Source: Hermodice carunculata (Eukaryota > Annelida > Polychaeta > Eunicida > Amphinomidae). From it: 64,000 nucleotides of DNA. The stretch covers positions 2,100,601 to 2,164,600 of the forward strand of contig CAXHWN010002137.1 of assembly GCA_964020975.1 (NCBI GenBank), in the 5' to 3' direction. The translations under genes and the position numbers were made by a program. Shown here piece by piece: positions 11,847 to 22,100 of the stretch. Every line of letters begins with the position of its first letter. Position 1 is the stretch's first letter. The notes under the pieces are model-generated. The model was not told the DNA's origin. It saw only the letters and a list, made by a program, of their open reading frames with translations, and did not search any database.

Positions 11847-12807
11847 AAAGTCCTACAGCGTATTCAACACAAAGTGAGCTTGTTCAGCCGCTATACACGT
11901 ATGTACTGCATCTACAGTGATGTATGAAAAAAACATTTGTACCACGAAAAATGGATGATGGGACAATAGTTCTGCGAAATGTCCTTAGTTTGGAGGGGAA
12001 ACTGGGTGAATTACCAAGTACACGAAAACGTTTTCCACAATGAGCGTCACAGTTCAGGGATTCAAGCGTGCTTTTGCAGTCTGTTAATATCAAGTTGTCT
12101 TCAAGTACATGAAGGAGTGATGATTGGTCGATCACGATATTTGACGCGAAATGCATTTTCTACCTACAGACATCTTTATTTCTGAATGGTTAAATATGTA
12201 NNNNNNNNNNNNNNNNNNNNNNNNNNNNNNNNNNNNNNNNNNNNNNNNNNNNNNNNNNNNNNNNNNNNNNNNNNNNNNNNNNNNNNNNNNNNNNNNNNNN
12301 NNNNNNNNNNNNNNNNNNNNNNNNNNNNNNNNNNNNNNNNNNNNNNNNNNNNNNNNNNNNNNNNNNNNNNNNNNNNNNNNNNNNNNNNNNNNNNNNNNNN
12401 AACATCGATCATAAAGTGACCGCAGAAATTATCAATCTTCAACATCGACCGATCACGCTTGTCAAACAAAGGGCATTTAGTTCCTGCAGTGTATAGACCT
12501 ATATAAAAATATATGTTGACACTTTCGTCGTTATTATTCTAAGACTGAGTCAACAGCAGTCCTCAGGGCATGTCGCACGCAAAGCGTGCAAATTGCGCCG
12601 AGAATAGCTGTTGACAGGGACCAAACTTCGACCTGAATCTGCGCTTTGAAGATGAGATTTGTTGGTACTTGAATCAGAGCTTTCCATGAGGAATGTGAAT
12701 AGCATCGCTATAGTCATACGACCATAGTGGCTTACCGAAGTCAAAGTGTTAATCAAATTAATGTGTGAAAAAGAAATCGACAGCAAAATCAAATTATTGT
12801 GTCTCAC
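11845..12807 (-). other. Right part of intron 3 of the Crypton-derived gene
   Basis: Non-coding sequence around the assembly gap. A minus-strand open frame at 12807-12550 begins inside the donor site and matches nothing I recognise. Confidence 0.45.
12201..12400. other. Assembly gap (200 N)
   Basis: Exactly 200 N characters, the usual form of a gap of unknown size, so the true intron length is uncertain. Confidence 1.
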
Positions 12808-13939
12808 CCTGTAATCCGGCTGCCCTGCACAAATCCTGCGTGATCTTACTCAGAGCATTCTTCCCCTATGGGAGTCTTTGAATACCAAAGCCCGCCTTTG
12901 CTAGGTTCCTACAGCGGGGTCAAATAAAAGGCACTGTCGACTTCTGGGGATAATTCCATGTATTTGCGGGTTAACGTAACAACACATCTGTTACGGTTTG
13001 TGGACTCTTATGCTTTCACAGATTTGGGCGTTAACTTTTTGTGTGAAAGCCCACCTGAGTGTGTCTTACTTATGCCTTCGGAAAAATGTAGAAACTGTCC
13101 ACTTCCATCGTTGCCAAACGTAAATTGATTGCGCCGTATACTCCTGTGGTGGTCAACACTTCTGAAGCCAAAATGTAAGCCTAACATGAAGACGACAGTA
13201 TTCACAAGCTTCCGGGGGGTGTCATTTCCCAACAGCCCCATATTCCACATGATGTTTTCCTCTTCTTCCGTTATAACATTTACCTGCTTTGGATGCAAAC
13301 CCAGGCCTATTTTGGCCTTACTTTCCATGACATTGTTAAGGGCTAATTTCAATGTGTGGAAGTTTGGGTCGGAGAGAAATTTCACATGGCGTCTACCTGT
13401 AATCTGTAAGTGTGACTGTATTGCCATGATAATTTCAAACAAGGTGTTGGGAGTGTAATCGCATCCATTCACTTTCTTTACTTCACTGATAAACGCTGAC
13501 AATGCAAATGATAGCTCATCGTCACGCAATTCTTGGGAGACTTATGTGAATTAAGGATTTGTCAGTGGCGCGTTCCTTTCTGATGATATAATTTCTGTTT
13601 TCTCGCCACGCTTCAAAAAGACGAACAGCCCATGATATTTTTTTACGACTATTTATGGGAACCTGCCTGGTCTGTAATTCTTTTATTTCCGAGTCTTGTT
13701 TTGGCCTTTCAAATCGGCTGCTAGCATTGGTCTCATCTGGCGCTGTATTGTCATCGGAGGATACTGGTTCTACCTCGGGTGTGTATGGCGTCCTTGTCGC
13801 AGACACAGTTTCCCAGTATTTCTTAGCTCTTTGCAATTGGTCCATATCAGCAAGGGACAACTCATCGTCACTGAACTCCCTAGTGGAAGTTGGCCATAAT
13901 CTCTGACCACATTGTAACTCGTCTTCATCACTGGAGTTC
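12808..13939 (-). pseudogene. Exon 3: core-binding domain and first half of the catalytic domain
   Basis: The acceptor CTGCAG is followed by NSSDEDELQCGQRLW, a variable linker, RFERPKQDSEIKELQTRQ and the core-binding helices. A frameshift near 13530 separates SLPRI from LRDDELSFALSAF. The text goes on with VITEEEENIMWNMGLLG, LVNTVVFMLGLHFGFRS (family position of the first catalytic Arg) and ISKTHSGGLSHKKL. Beyond a TAA at about 13008 the frame resumes with NRCVVTLTRKYMEL and SKGGLWYSKTPIGE, broken by a TAG, then shifts frame again into NALSKITQDLCRAAGLQ. The exon ends at donor GTGAGA in phase 1. Confidence 0.75.
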
Positions 13940-14594
13940 CTGCAGTATAAATATTCTATATAAAGGTTGTGCACTCTGATTGAAGTTTGCAGAAAATCTA
14001 TTGAAAAACTGGATATTGCGGGAAATGTTACAGAATTATTAAATGTAAACAACTCTCTCAAATCGACACGCAGTCTGGGGTACTTTCCGCACTGACTAGC
14101 AAAGGCAAGTGCTTGCGACCTGTTCGTCAAAAGCACTGATGCGAGTGGTCGGCAAAAACAATAATGGTCAGTGCGGCTAAAAAACACAGGATTCTGGCTG
14201 GGAATATAAATGGAGGGAAACCTGTCAACTGAGATGTACACGTCATGCGAAATGTTGGCGTCAATACTGCATTATTTTGACTTTAAAATTGCGTTTTGTT
14301 GCTAATTTTACCAGGTCTTTGATTTAGTTGATACGAAATTCTGGCAGAACTTCGTTAATAAATGTATGGTTTAAATGGTACAGCTACAGGGAATTTAAGC
14401 TTAATGTGGGCGGTTACGACAAAATTACAAGTCCAGTTAGGGTGAGTATCAGTGCAAGCCATATTCCAGTCAGATACACCGCTACAATAAGCGTTGAAGA
14501 TGTATAATATAGATATTATGAATAGAGTGATTTACCAACATTTATTCAAACAGAAAAAAATAACTTTAGGATACAAAAATAATGTAATACTAAC

Positions 14595-14871
14595 AAATCC
14601 AATTCTGAACCCGATATGTGGGAGTTACTGGGCGTGCACGTGGCTTTGCGACTTGTCCACCTTGTTGCATGACTGGTTTCAAACATTTGACTGGCCACAA
14701 AGAGCATTTCATCTTCACTCGAATTCCTAGAAGAAAATTATATTTTTCATTCAAATACATTCAAATACTGCGTTAGGAAGTAAATAATTTACAAGTATAT
14801 TGGAGGTTGAATCTGAAAATTCAAACGTCACTTAATAAATTTACTTACATTTCTGTAGTGGTTTCCTGCAT
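14595..14871 (-). pseudogene. Exons 1 and 2 of the Crypton-derived gene
   Basis: Exon 1 is a 23-nt coding piece (14871-14849) reading MQETTTE plus two bases, followed by donor GTAAGT. Exon 2 (14726-14595, 132 nt) follows a pyrimidine-rich acceptor ending CTAG, starts at the matching phase, and reads NSSEDEMLFVASQMFETS. This resembles the acidic ...LL.ASQ.FE start of KIAA1958-like proteins. Its proposed donor GTTAGT is weak. Exon 3 begins with a near copy of the same text (NSSDEDELQ) after the same kind of acceptor, so exons 2 and 3 may be alternative starts or an internal duplication. Confidence 0.55.
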
Positions 14872-15160
14872 TCTGTAAGTAGAAAGTAGCAGGTACGTGC
14901 GCGCAGGTTGAAAGCCTCGCCCGAAATGACAAAAACCCGCTTGAGTGAGCACGGACTTCTGCAGTCTTTTGACTTATTTTGGAAACAATGGCCACAGTTG
15001 AATAGAATCTTTTCAACGCAGGCTAACAACTTTTACACGATGTATAACGTGCTACTAAAATATAGTTCCGTCTTTTATACATTATATCGTTTACGTAGAA
15101 CAAGCAAAGACTGGATTATTTCATTTATAGATTTTGCTGTAACAAAGAAGGTATGGTATA
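14872..15160. other. Upstream flank of the Crypton-derived gene
   Basis: Minus-strand sequence just before the first ATG ends in TTTCTACTTACAG one base before the ATG. The start codon may therefore lie in a second, internal exon, with the true 5' untranslated exon further upstream. No TATA box or other promoter motif is clear. Confidence 0.35.
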
Positions 15161-15287
15161 AATAGGAGTCACCACTAGTTAGGTTGATTTATTCTGAAAC
15201 CCTGCATGTTAAATCCCGGAGCGAAGCGGAGGGATTTAAAATGCAGGGTTTCAGAATAAATCACCCTAACTCGTGGTGTCTCCTATT
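15161..15287. mobile_element. Fold-back (hairpin) MITE-like element
   Basis: The 127 bp forms one near-perfect hairpin. The left arm (AATAGGAGTCACCAC, then TAGTTAGG, then GATTTATTCTGAAACCCTGC, ATG, TTAAATCCC) is repeated inverted on the right, with a central loop around GGAGCGAAGCGGA. Arms are about 55 bp with few mismatches. There is no coding capacity and the transposon superfamily is not evident. Confidence 0.8.
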
Positions 15288-15364
15288 CTGATAAGTATAT
15301 CACTTGCTAGATAGACTACAAAACTAGGATTCACACCTGGAGCTAGAATGTAACAAACCTTTTG

Positions 15365-15960
15365 TCAAAGTGATTTCCTGGGAACTGAATAATAGGGACA
15401 TTCTAGGAAAAAATGAAGAGTACTTTCGTCAGGATTAAGACATTTACAAGCTGTAAACGGTATTATGTTAAATCTGTGTAGATGGGAATTTAGTCTGGAT
15501 AAGCCCAAGCACAAACGAGTGTGTATGATATTTGAAAATCGACTGCCGTGTGAGTAATAAGCAGGAACAGGATCTACAGACAATAAAGTATTTTTCAAAG
15601 TACATTTAAATTGGGATAAAGTTGCAGAATGTCTTATGTCGTCGGGGAGATCGTTCCAAAGTTAAATAGAGGAAGGAATGAACGAATTTCCGGACCGTAA
15701 AGAATCAAACCTGATTTGTCTTTGGCTGCGTCGGTTTCTTAACTGGACAGTGGGCTGACCATTGTTATTCGGAACGAGATCCGAAAGATAAGCGGGAGTT
15801 TGACCATTAACAATTTTTTAAAACATGATTAATTTGAAATATTGGCATCTTTTAGCTACAGTCGGCCAGTCTAATTCCTTAAGCATAAGATGGCGGGGAG
15901 TGCGTTTAAGGGCTCCTAAACAAATGCGAGCTGCTTCATACTGAACAAAGAAGAGACCCC
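15365..15960 (-). mobile_element. 5'-truncated LINE, C-terminal part of ORF2
   Basis: On the minus strand the text runs QYEAARICLGALKRTPRH, LKELDWPTVAKRCQYFKLI, KIVNGQTPAYLSDLVP, RFDSLRSGNSFIPSS, LWNDLPDDIRHSATL and NTLLSVDPVPAYYSHGS. It ends with HTRLCLGLSRLNSHLHRFN and CKCLNPDESTLHFFLECPY. This is the post-polymerase region of a Jockey-superfamily LINE including the terminal Cys/His motif. Two in-frame stops (after LIMF and after FIPSSI) mark it as dead. The polymerase and endonuclease are absent. Confidence 0.8.
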
Positions 15961-16660
15961 AGATATCATATCAAATGTGAGACTTTTACACAAATTTGGG
16001 CATAACTCAAGCTTATTGAAACTTCAAGCAATTTTAACTGATATCTTAAACATGGGGTCCCTTACCTCTCTTTAAACATCTTGAGTTAAAAATCTTCAAA
16101 AAAACCCCAGACCATAAGAATAGGCGAAACCAATACGACCTTTTATTTTTTCTTTTAGAGTTTGCATATAAATAAATGTTGACACCGATTAAGGCATACA
16201 GTCAGTTTTCGTTCCGTGTCGTAAAATGTTCGCAAGTATGTTAAAGCAGATGGTTTATCATTTTTTCTTTTGAACATACACTACATATGCTACTTATACA
16301 ATAGAGAGATAACATTTTTGTCAAGCATTCATTTCTTTGACACAAATTTTTCAGCCTGTACACTTTGACTCATTGAAAGGCTGAATTTGAAAATATAAGC
16401 AAAATGACCTTATTTATGTGTTAAAAGTGTAGAGTAACACATTATCCTTTACACTCAAGTAAATTGATAAACTTATCTTGGAATATCTAAACATAAATAC
16501 CCATCTTTAATGGGGATAGGGGAGAAACAGATACTGGAACAAAGCTGCCTATTCAAACAGGAAGTTGATTCATTCACTGTGTGTCACAGTTCTACCAAAA
16601 TGACCAGCAGGCAGTAAAGTTGGTTGACAAAGTCGTAATTCAATGCCAAAGAAGAATTTA
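15961..16660. other. Intergenic, nothing recognised
   Basis: AT-rich, without coding-like frames or repeats that I can identify. It separates the minus-strand Crypton-derived gene and the LINE fragment from the plus-strand Kelch gene. Confidence 0.45.
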
Positions 16661-16840
16661 ATGTTATATATTGCCGTCTGAGGGCGCCACCTCCCTGTTC
16701 CTCACTGATCTTCCTGACGCAACTTGCGCGTGGCACTTGCCTGCGAAAGCAAGCACATTGTCGTCTGCTACAGTTCAGTAGAGCAGAGAGAGCCGAACAG
16801 GGAGGTTCGCAGCAGGAAAGCTCGACAAAATCCTCCTAAC
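16661..16840 (+). promoter_or_regulatory. Putative promoter and 5' untranslated exon of the Kelch gene
   Basis: A TATATA box (16665-16670) lies in an otherwise AT-rich region. It is followed by an abrupt GC- and CpG-richer stretch of about 150 bases (GGGCGCCACC, GACGCAACTTGCGCG) leading to the ATG at 16841. That layout, TATA and then a G/C-rich leader and an ATG plus donor, is what a first exon looks like. The start site is inferred, at roughly 16695. Confidence 0.45.
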
Positions 16841-19154
16841 ATGAGGTAAAGTACGAATAGGTAGGCTATTAACCAAGCAAAAACTGTACACTACAATTCT
16901 GCCCCAAGTTGTTTTGTATAGGCCTAAATTAAAAAAAAAAAGTTCAGAAGTAGAGACATTTAATTTGACTGTAGGGGCCTACAACTTTCTGTTACTTGAG
17001 GAAAAATTGCCCTCTGTCTTCAATTCTGGGAGATGAAATGAACCCATGTTGTGGTTTGTCCAGTCAAATGACAAAAGTCTATCAGAGAACATCAAATGTA
17101 ATGATAGTGTGATGATTGAAAGAATCATGTTTTTCTTGCATGTCTAACGTTATTCCAATTACATGTAACGTTAACTTAAAATTAATTTGTCGGTTTAAGT
17201 TTTAAGCCTTCAACTTCTCAAATTATGTGACAATTAATCATGCCTTTCTTGCATTTATATGAAATTAATACTATTAAATCTTTGGTAGTTGGGTCCAAGG
17301 CAAGGCGTTTACTGTTGTCTAAAAATTAACCTTGGCTCTCATGGTGCGTCTATTTTTTAATGGAGATAGGCCTACTCACTTATCCGGGTACAGCTCAATT
17401 TTTACATTAATTAGCACGGTACATAGGCCCTATAGATAAAATACTTGGAAGTTGCAGACTTTATGAATCCAATTGGGCATGACATTCAAAAGTTGAAATA
17501 TTTGTGTACCTGCGTGAACAACAGCCGTAAGCAGCTCATACTGTCTACACATCATGTGGGCCTAACACTAGTAACAGTGACATGGGCTCTGATCGAAATT
17601 TCGTTTCTAATGTGGTAATTAGTGTCATGCAGAATAATAGTGCCACTAAAACAGAAAACTTGCATCCTAGTTGATAGTTTTGAAAAGACCCAAGTCACAA
17701 CTGCTTCTGTCGAATCCTCTCAGACAAATCCACAGGGCGGCCTTATATTTGTATTTTTTATTTACGTTTACCATAGAGCCGGCCCCTGTTGTTTCCATTT
17801 ATGTTCAATCAAGGTAAATTACATGCAAGGCCTGACCTTCTTTTCCTTTTTCAAATTCTCTCTTGCTTGGCCTCACATTTGAAATTATTTGTGTTTGGCT
17901 CAAAACTGAAAACATACAATAGGTACTAAGGCCCTAAATGCTGTTGGTTCAGTGTCAGAAATGCACAGCCTGGTGCTAATAACGTTATAACGGTCATTAC
18001 AATTTCCAGTAATTTCACTGCCCACAGTGAATACAAATTCCACGCTCTTCAAGCTTTGAGAAGATCTAACATCGTAAAGGCTCCAACGCCGGGATTGGAG
18101 GGGTTAAAATGCACCCTGACTGTTCTTGGAACTGTTCCAGTTTTTTTTTTTTTTTCAAACCATCGCTGAAGATTTCAAGGTAAACTTTGACGTCACGGAA
18201 CTGAACTCCCTGACCCGGCATCGCAAGGCAGCATCCCAATTTACCCTTCGGGGGGGTCAGAGTATTAAACACCAGGTAGGAGTGTCGGTCTGTCCATCAT
18301 AAATGAACTTTTTTCCCTGATGCTGAGTAAGTACAGGTTTGTCCAGTGACACCTTCACGTTGTAAAGAATGTACACTCTTTGTATTTTTCTTTCAATCTT
18401 GATTCTGTTTTAGTTTGCAATAGTTCATTTTTAATTCAAAGTCTCGACAGCGCCTAAAGGGTTAAGGAGTGGAGACGTATAACATCCTTGCTGACCATGT
18501 TTATTCTGGCTTCTTGGTATATGATTAATTTAGATGCTGAGTAACGAAAAGTCATTGTACATGTATGTTTGGACATCTGGCTCATTAAGTCATTAAGAAC
18601 ACATTAAGGTATTTTCTCAACTGTGTGGACTGGCAGTAAAGGCAGTCAGTGTTATGATAAACCATTCGTTAAGGTATCATTATAAACAAGGGTCCTGAAG
18701 GTGTGTACCATAAATGTTTTGGTACACTAATTGCCATCCTATTTAAAGTTAACTGTAAATACATGGGAAGCAAACTCCAGACTTTGTGGCACTCTGAGCC
18801 GTTATGATAATACAGCACAAAGAACCTAATTGCTTTTGGGCTGTCCGAGGCTTTGATGTATAATTAATGATATTTATGGGCACCGTTTCTTGGAAATGCC
18901 ATCATGGCCAAAAGGAGAACTGGATTGTAAGATATATGTTGGGCACTGCGAAAATAAACAGCTTTTACCATCTAGCCAACCTCTCGTGTGGACGCTTTTA
19001 TTTAATCCAGCAGAACAGCGATCTTCTGAGCGTTTACATTGCGCACAAACAAGCCATGGTGATTATCACCATTCGCAAGTGAAAACTGAGAGACCAGTTT
19101 TTACATTGGCGAGCTTGCCAGGATACTTTTGTGGGATTTTATGTGATTTTATTC

Positions 19155-19188
<34 letters not shown>

Positions 19189-22100
19189 ACAACATGCAAG
19201 GTGATCAGGAGGAAGCCTTGACCAACAAGCTGGTTGGACTATAAAATGACTTTAAAAATGGACAAACAGCATTACATGCACAACAAACCCACAATGGCTG
19301 GCTCTTCAAGAACAGAACAAATTAAGAGACCCAGGGCAGTCTTATGTCAGTACACAGAATTTGATATGTGGTAAGCACACAGACTTTGATTGGGCATTGG
19401 TGCGTTTTCACAAAGTCACTTGTGAACATGGATGAATCTACATCAAAGTTGATCCACTGGGTGGAACAAGTGCTGTCTTCCGAGCCAGAAGGGGTCCAAA
19501 GAAGGATAATGCAGGAGATTAGGGGAGTGATGAGAAAGCATGAAGTTCAAAATTACCATGACATACAAACTGAGCAAACACTACAGTCTGGTCTCATGGA
19601 GGGTGATCGGGATCCTAGCAGGGCAGCGTTGGTGAGGGTAATGTTGAATCCAACTCCAGCCATGGTCTCAGGCACTTCCACTGGAATGGCAGCCTCGGCT
19701 CAGTGAGAGATCGAGCCAAAGGAGGAGCATGGAGCCTGTGTGGAGACAAACCACTACCATACAAGATGTCTGAAACTGCCAATACAGCTCAGAATGGCAG
19801 GGACAGGCCCAAGTGCTGATGCCCGGATAGAAAGAGCTCCTCCAGACCTTCAGGCTGATCTGACTCTGAAGGATGGTAATGTATAATCAAATTGCCTTAT
19901 AGAGACTGGAGTTAGCATTTCTCTTCTGCATAGGGCTATATTTACCAAGTTTATGTTTGTAAAAAAAGAAAAAAAAAATGGGAATATGGCTTTGCAGCAA
20001 GCTCAATTTCGGGATTATGGCTGACTTCATTTGCTAATTGAAGTGTGTGTACTGATGGAGAACAAATAATTTGAACCCAGTAGCCAGGGTGGAAGGTATA
20101 AATGGGCATACCTTATGGCTACAATATTTATCAGGCCAGATAGGCTAGATATTGATAGTATTGTAGTTTGCACAATGTATTATAATGCTAAGCTCTTCGA
20201 ATACGTTGTTGTTACCTGGGGGGAAACCTTCAAAATTAGGTGTGAAGGTCACCCGGGGAAACGACAGGCTATAAATCTGGGTACGTACCTGATAACGGTA
20301 CCTTCTGGGTGTGTAGTTATGGGATAAGGTGTCACTCTAACGGGTCTCATTGAACGTGTGGGACATATATCAGTCAAGGCCTTGCAAATGTTGACGTCTA
20401 ATATTCTGAATATCACTGAAATTATACCCGCTGAACAGGCCATATCTTTTTTACGTCAACCTCATTTTGACAATCGAAGACCTTTTGTTCAAACAAATTT
20501 ACAGCCATTACCCCTCCCGTCCTCTACATTCAACTGGACACATCACGGTAGTAGGATTTCGTTTGGCATTCTCTTTATTTTGTTGATCTTAATTGTAGTG
20601 GCAGTCATTCTAGGGGTAGTGATTTGGAAGAAGTGGGGTGATATTATGAATTGGCTAGTGCCCTCAAAAGTTCAATCTGAAAAAGTAACTGCAGTCAATC
20701 ATGAACCCTCCTCCTCCCCTTCTACTCGACCAGCCTTGCCACTATATCCCTCTCATATTTACCCATCTTTTACCCATCTATCTGGAATTAATGCTAATTC
20801 AGACACCACTAGAGACCCCCCCACTCAATCTTTACCTCTCCTTAACCCCCAACCTTCCAGTCTTGAGTAAATATTACTCCTAATATAGGCATAAAAGGGG
20901 GCAACTTCGAGGTATTACCACAGCTCACCATAGGAAGTCGCCACATGGAGTTGGGGACAACCCTTGGTGAGTGATGGCAAACACGTGTGCTGTCATGTTG
21001 GCTGATACTGATGCTGTTCTCCCTGGTCCTACATGGAAAATTTAAGACTGTTCAGTTTTAATTTCATGTGCGAGTTCATTATATATTTATACATATTAAC
21101 ATCTTATCTGTCCACATGTAACTCCAATGAGTAACAGAAGCCCGTTAATATAGAGTGTGATGTAATTTTAAGGATATAAACATGTTCTTGAGCTATATAC
21201 CTCAAGGATAATGTTCTATCGTTTCATGACTGTGAAATATTTGTATTAATGATTGACGACGATGAAAATGCTAGTTATAGTGTGCAATGAAGCACATAAC
21301 ACAAATGTGTTAAATTCTGTGTTGACATGTCCATAACTTCCATATAGCTAATGTTGATTTCTTTGTTCATGTGTGCAAAACTTGCATATTAATAATATAT
21401 TGTACATACAGGTATCAATAGGCTGTTTAGGTAAAAATGATATTTTATAGAGTCCATAGAATATGTACCTTACAGTTATATATATGCTTGGACCCATTCT
21501 GCTTCCCTTAAACCCAGGTGGGAGATTGGATCTGTCCAACATAGTAACTAACTGTACGGACATCACATATTAAGGTGCTCATTGGGTAACATATCTACTA
21601 GGATTATTATGTGTATACTATGTTAATATCTATCTTATTTATTTTCTTTTTCCTAGCCAGTATCAAAGTGATTATTGAATCAAGCCTGATGACAAAGGAT
21701 CAGGGATTCATATTTTTTTTTTTTCATATATCAATGAACCTTATGGTTGGCTGGAAAAAGTGGAACATATATATCGATACCTAGTACTCTGGGTATTTTT
21801 GGTAATTTGTGATGCTATCTCAGAGGGGACGTAAAGATGGCATCCTTGATCTTAAAGCACTCAAGGCGAGTAAGCAATTGACATATTTTTCAAACTTATT
21901 ATGTGCATTACTGCCTATTCATTTTATGGAAATTTGAAGACCGGCCAGCCATGGTCAGGTTAATGATTGTTCATGATTATTGTCTCGATGACAACCGTTA
22001 TTGTTCATCAATATAACTGTATAAACATTTCGATTATGGTGCTCGACTGTTATTACCTTGTCAGGGATAATGGGGTAAAGTGGTTAATATGGTGACCATT

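Larger units (their letters stand above)
6391..14871 (-). pseudogene. Crypton-derived DUF3504 / KIAA1958-like gene, four exons, probably a pseudogene
   Basis: Exons run 14871-14849, 14726-14595, 13939-12808 and 6719-6391, with GT-AG introns whose phases agree (2, 2, 1). The product would have a short acidic N-terminus and then the DUF3504 region: a SAM-like core-binding half (SWAVRLFEAWRENRNYI through GCDYTPNTLFEIIMAIQ) and a tyrosine-recombinase-like catalytic half. Such proteins derive from Crypton DNA transposons and form large invertebrate families of unknown function. I see at least two frameshifts and three in-frame stops, yet sequence beyond each lesion still reads as the family consensus, so decay is recent or partly assembly error. 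Intron 3 (6088 bp) contains the pogo element at 7814-11780 in antisense orientation. It could be one of many Crypton copies and not a single-copy host gene, but the spliced structure argues for a host gene. Confidence 0.7.

Noticed and set aside
12151-12469. Open frames across 12201-12400
   Set aside because: They consist mainly of assembly-gap N and carry no information.
12550-12807. Minus-strand 85-codon frame, with LHALRATC, as the missing recombinase exon
   Set aside because: It overlaps the exon 3 donor and gives a poor match. The exon at 6719-6391 supplies the true TNH.LRA.CATRLY motif in phase.
18066-18272. Minus-strand frame of 68 codons
   Set aside because: No family resemblance, contains a poly-Lys artefact of a T-run, and lies in the Kelch intron.
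19368-19706. 112-codon frame after the 5' LTR as a capsid gene
   Set aside because: Position fits, but no capsid or nucleocapsid motif can be recognised, so it is left as unassigned fossil interior.
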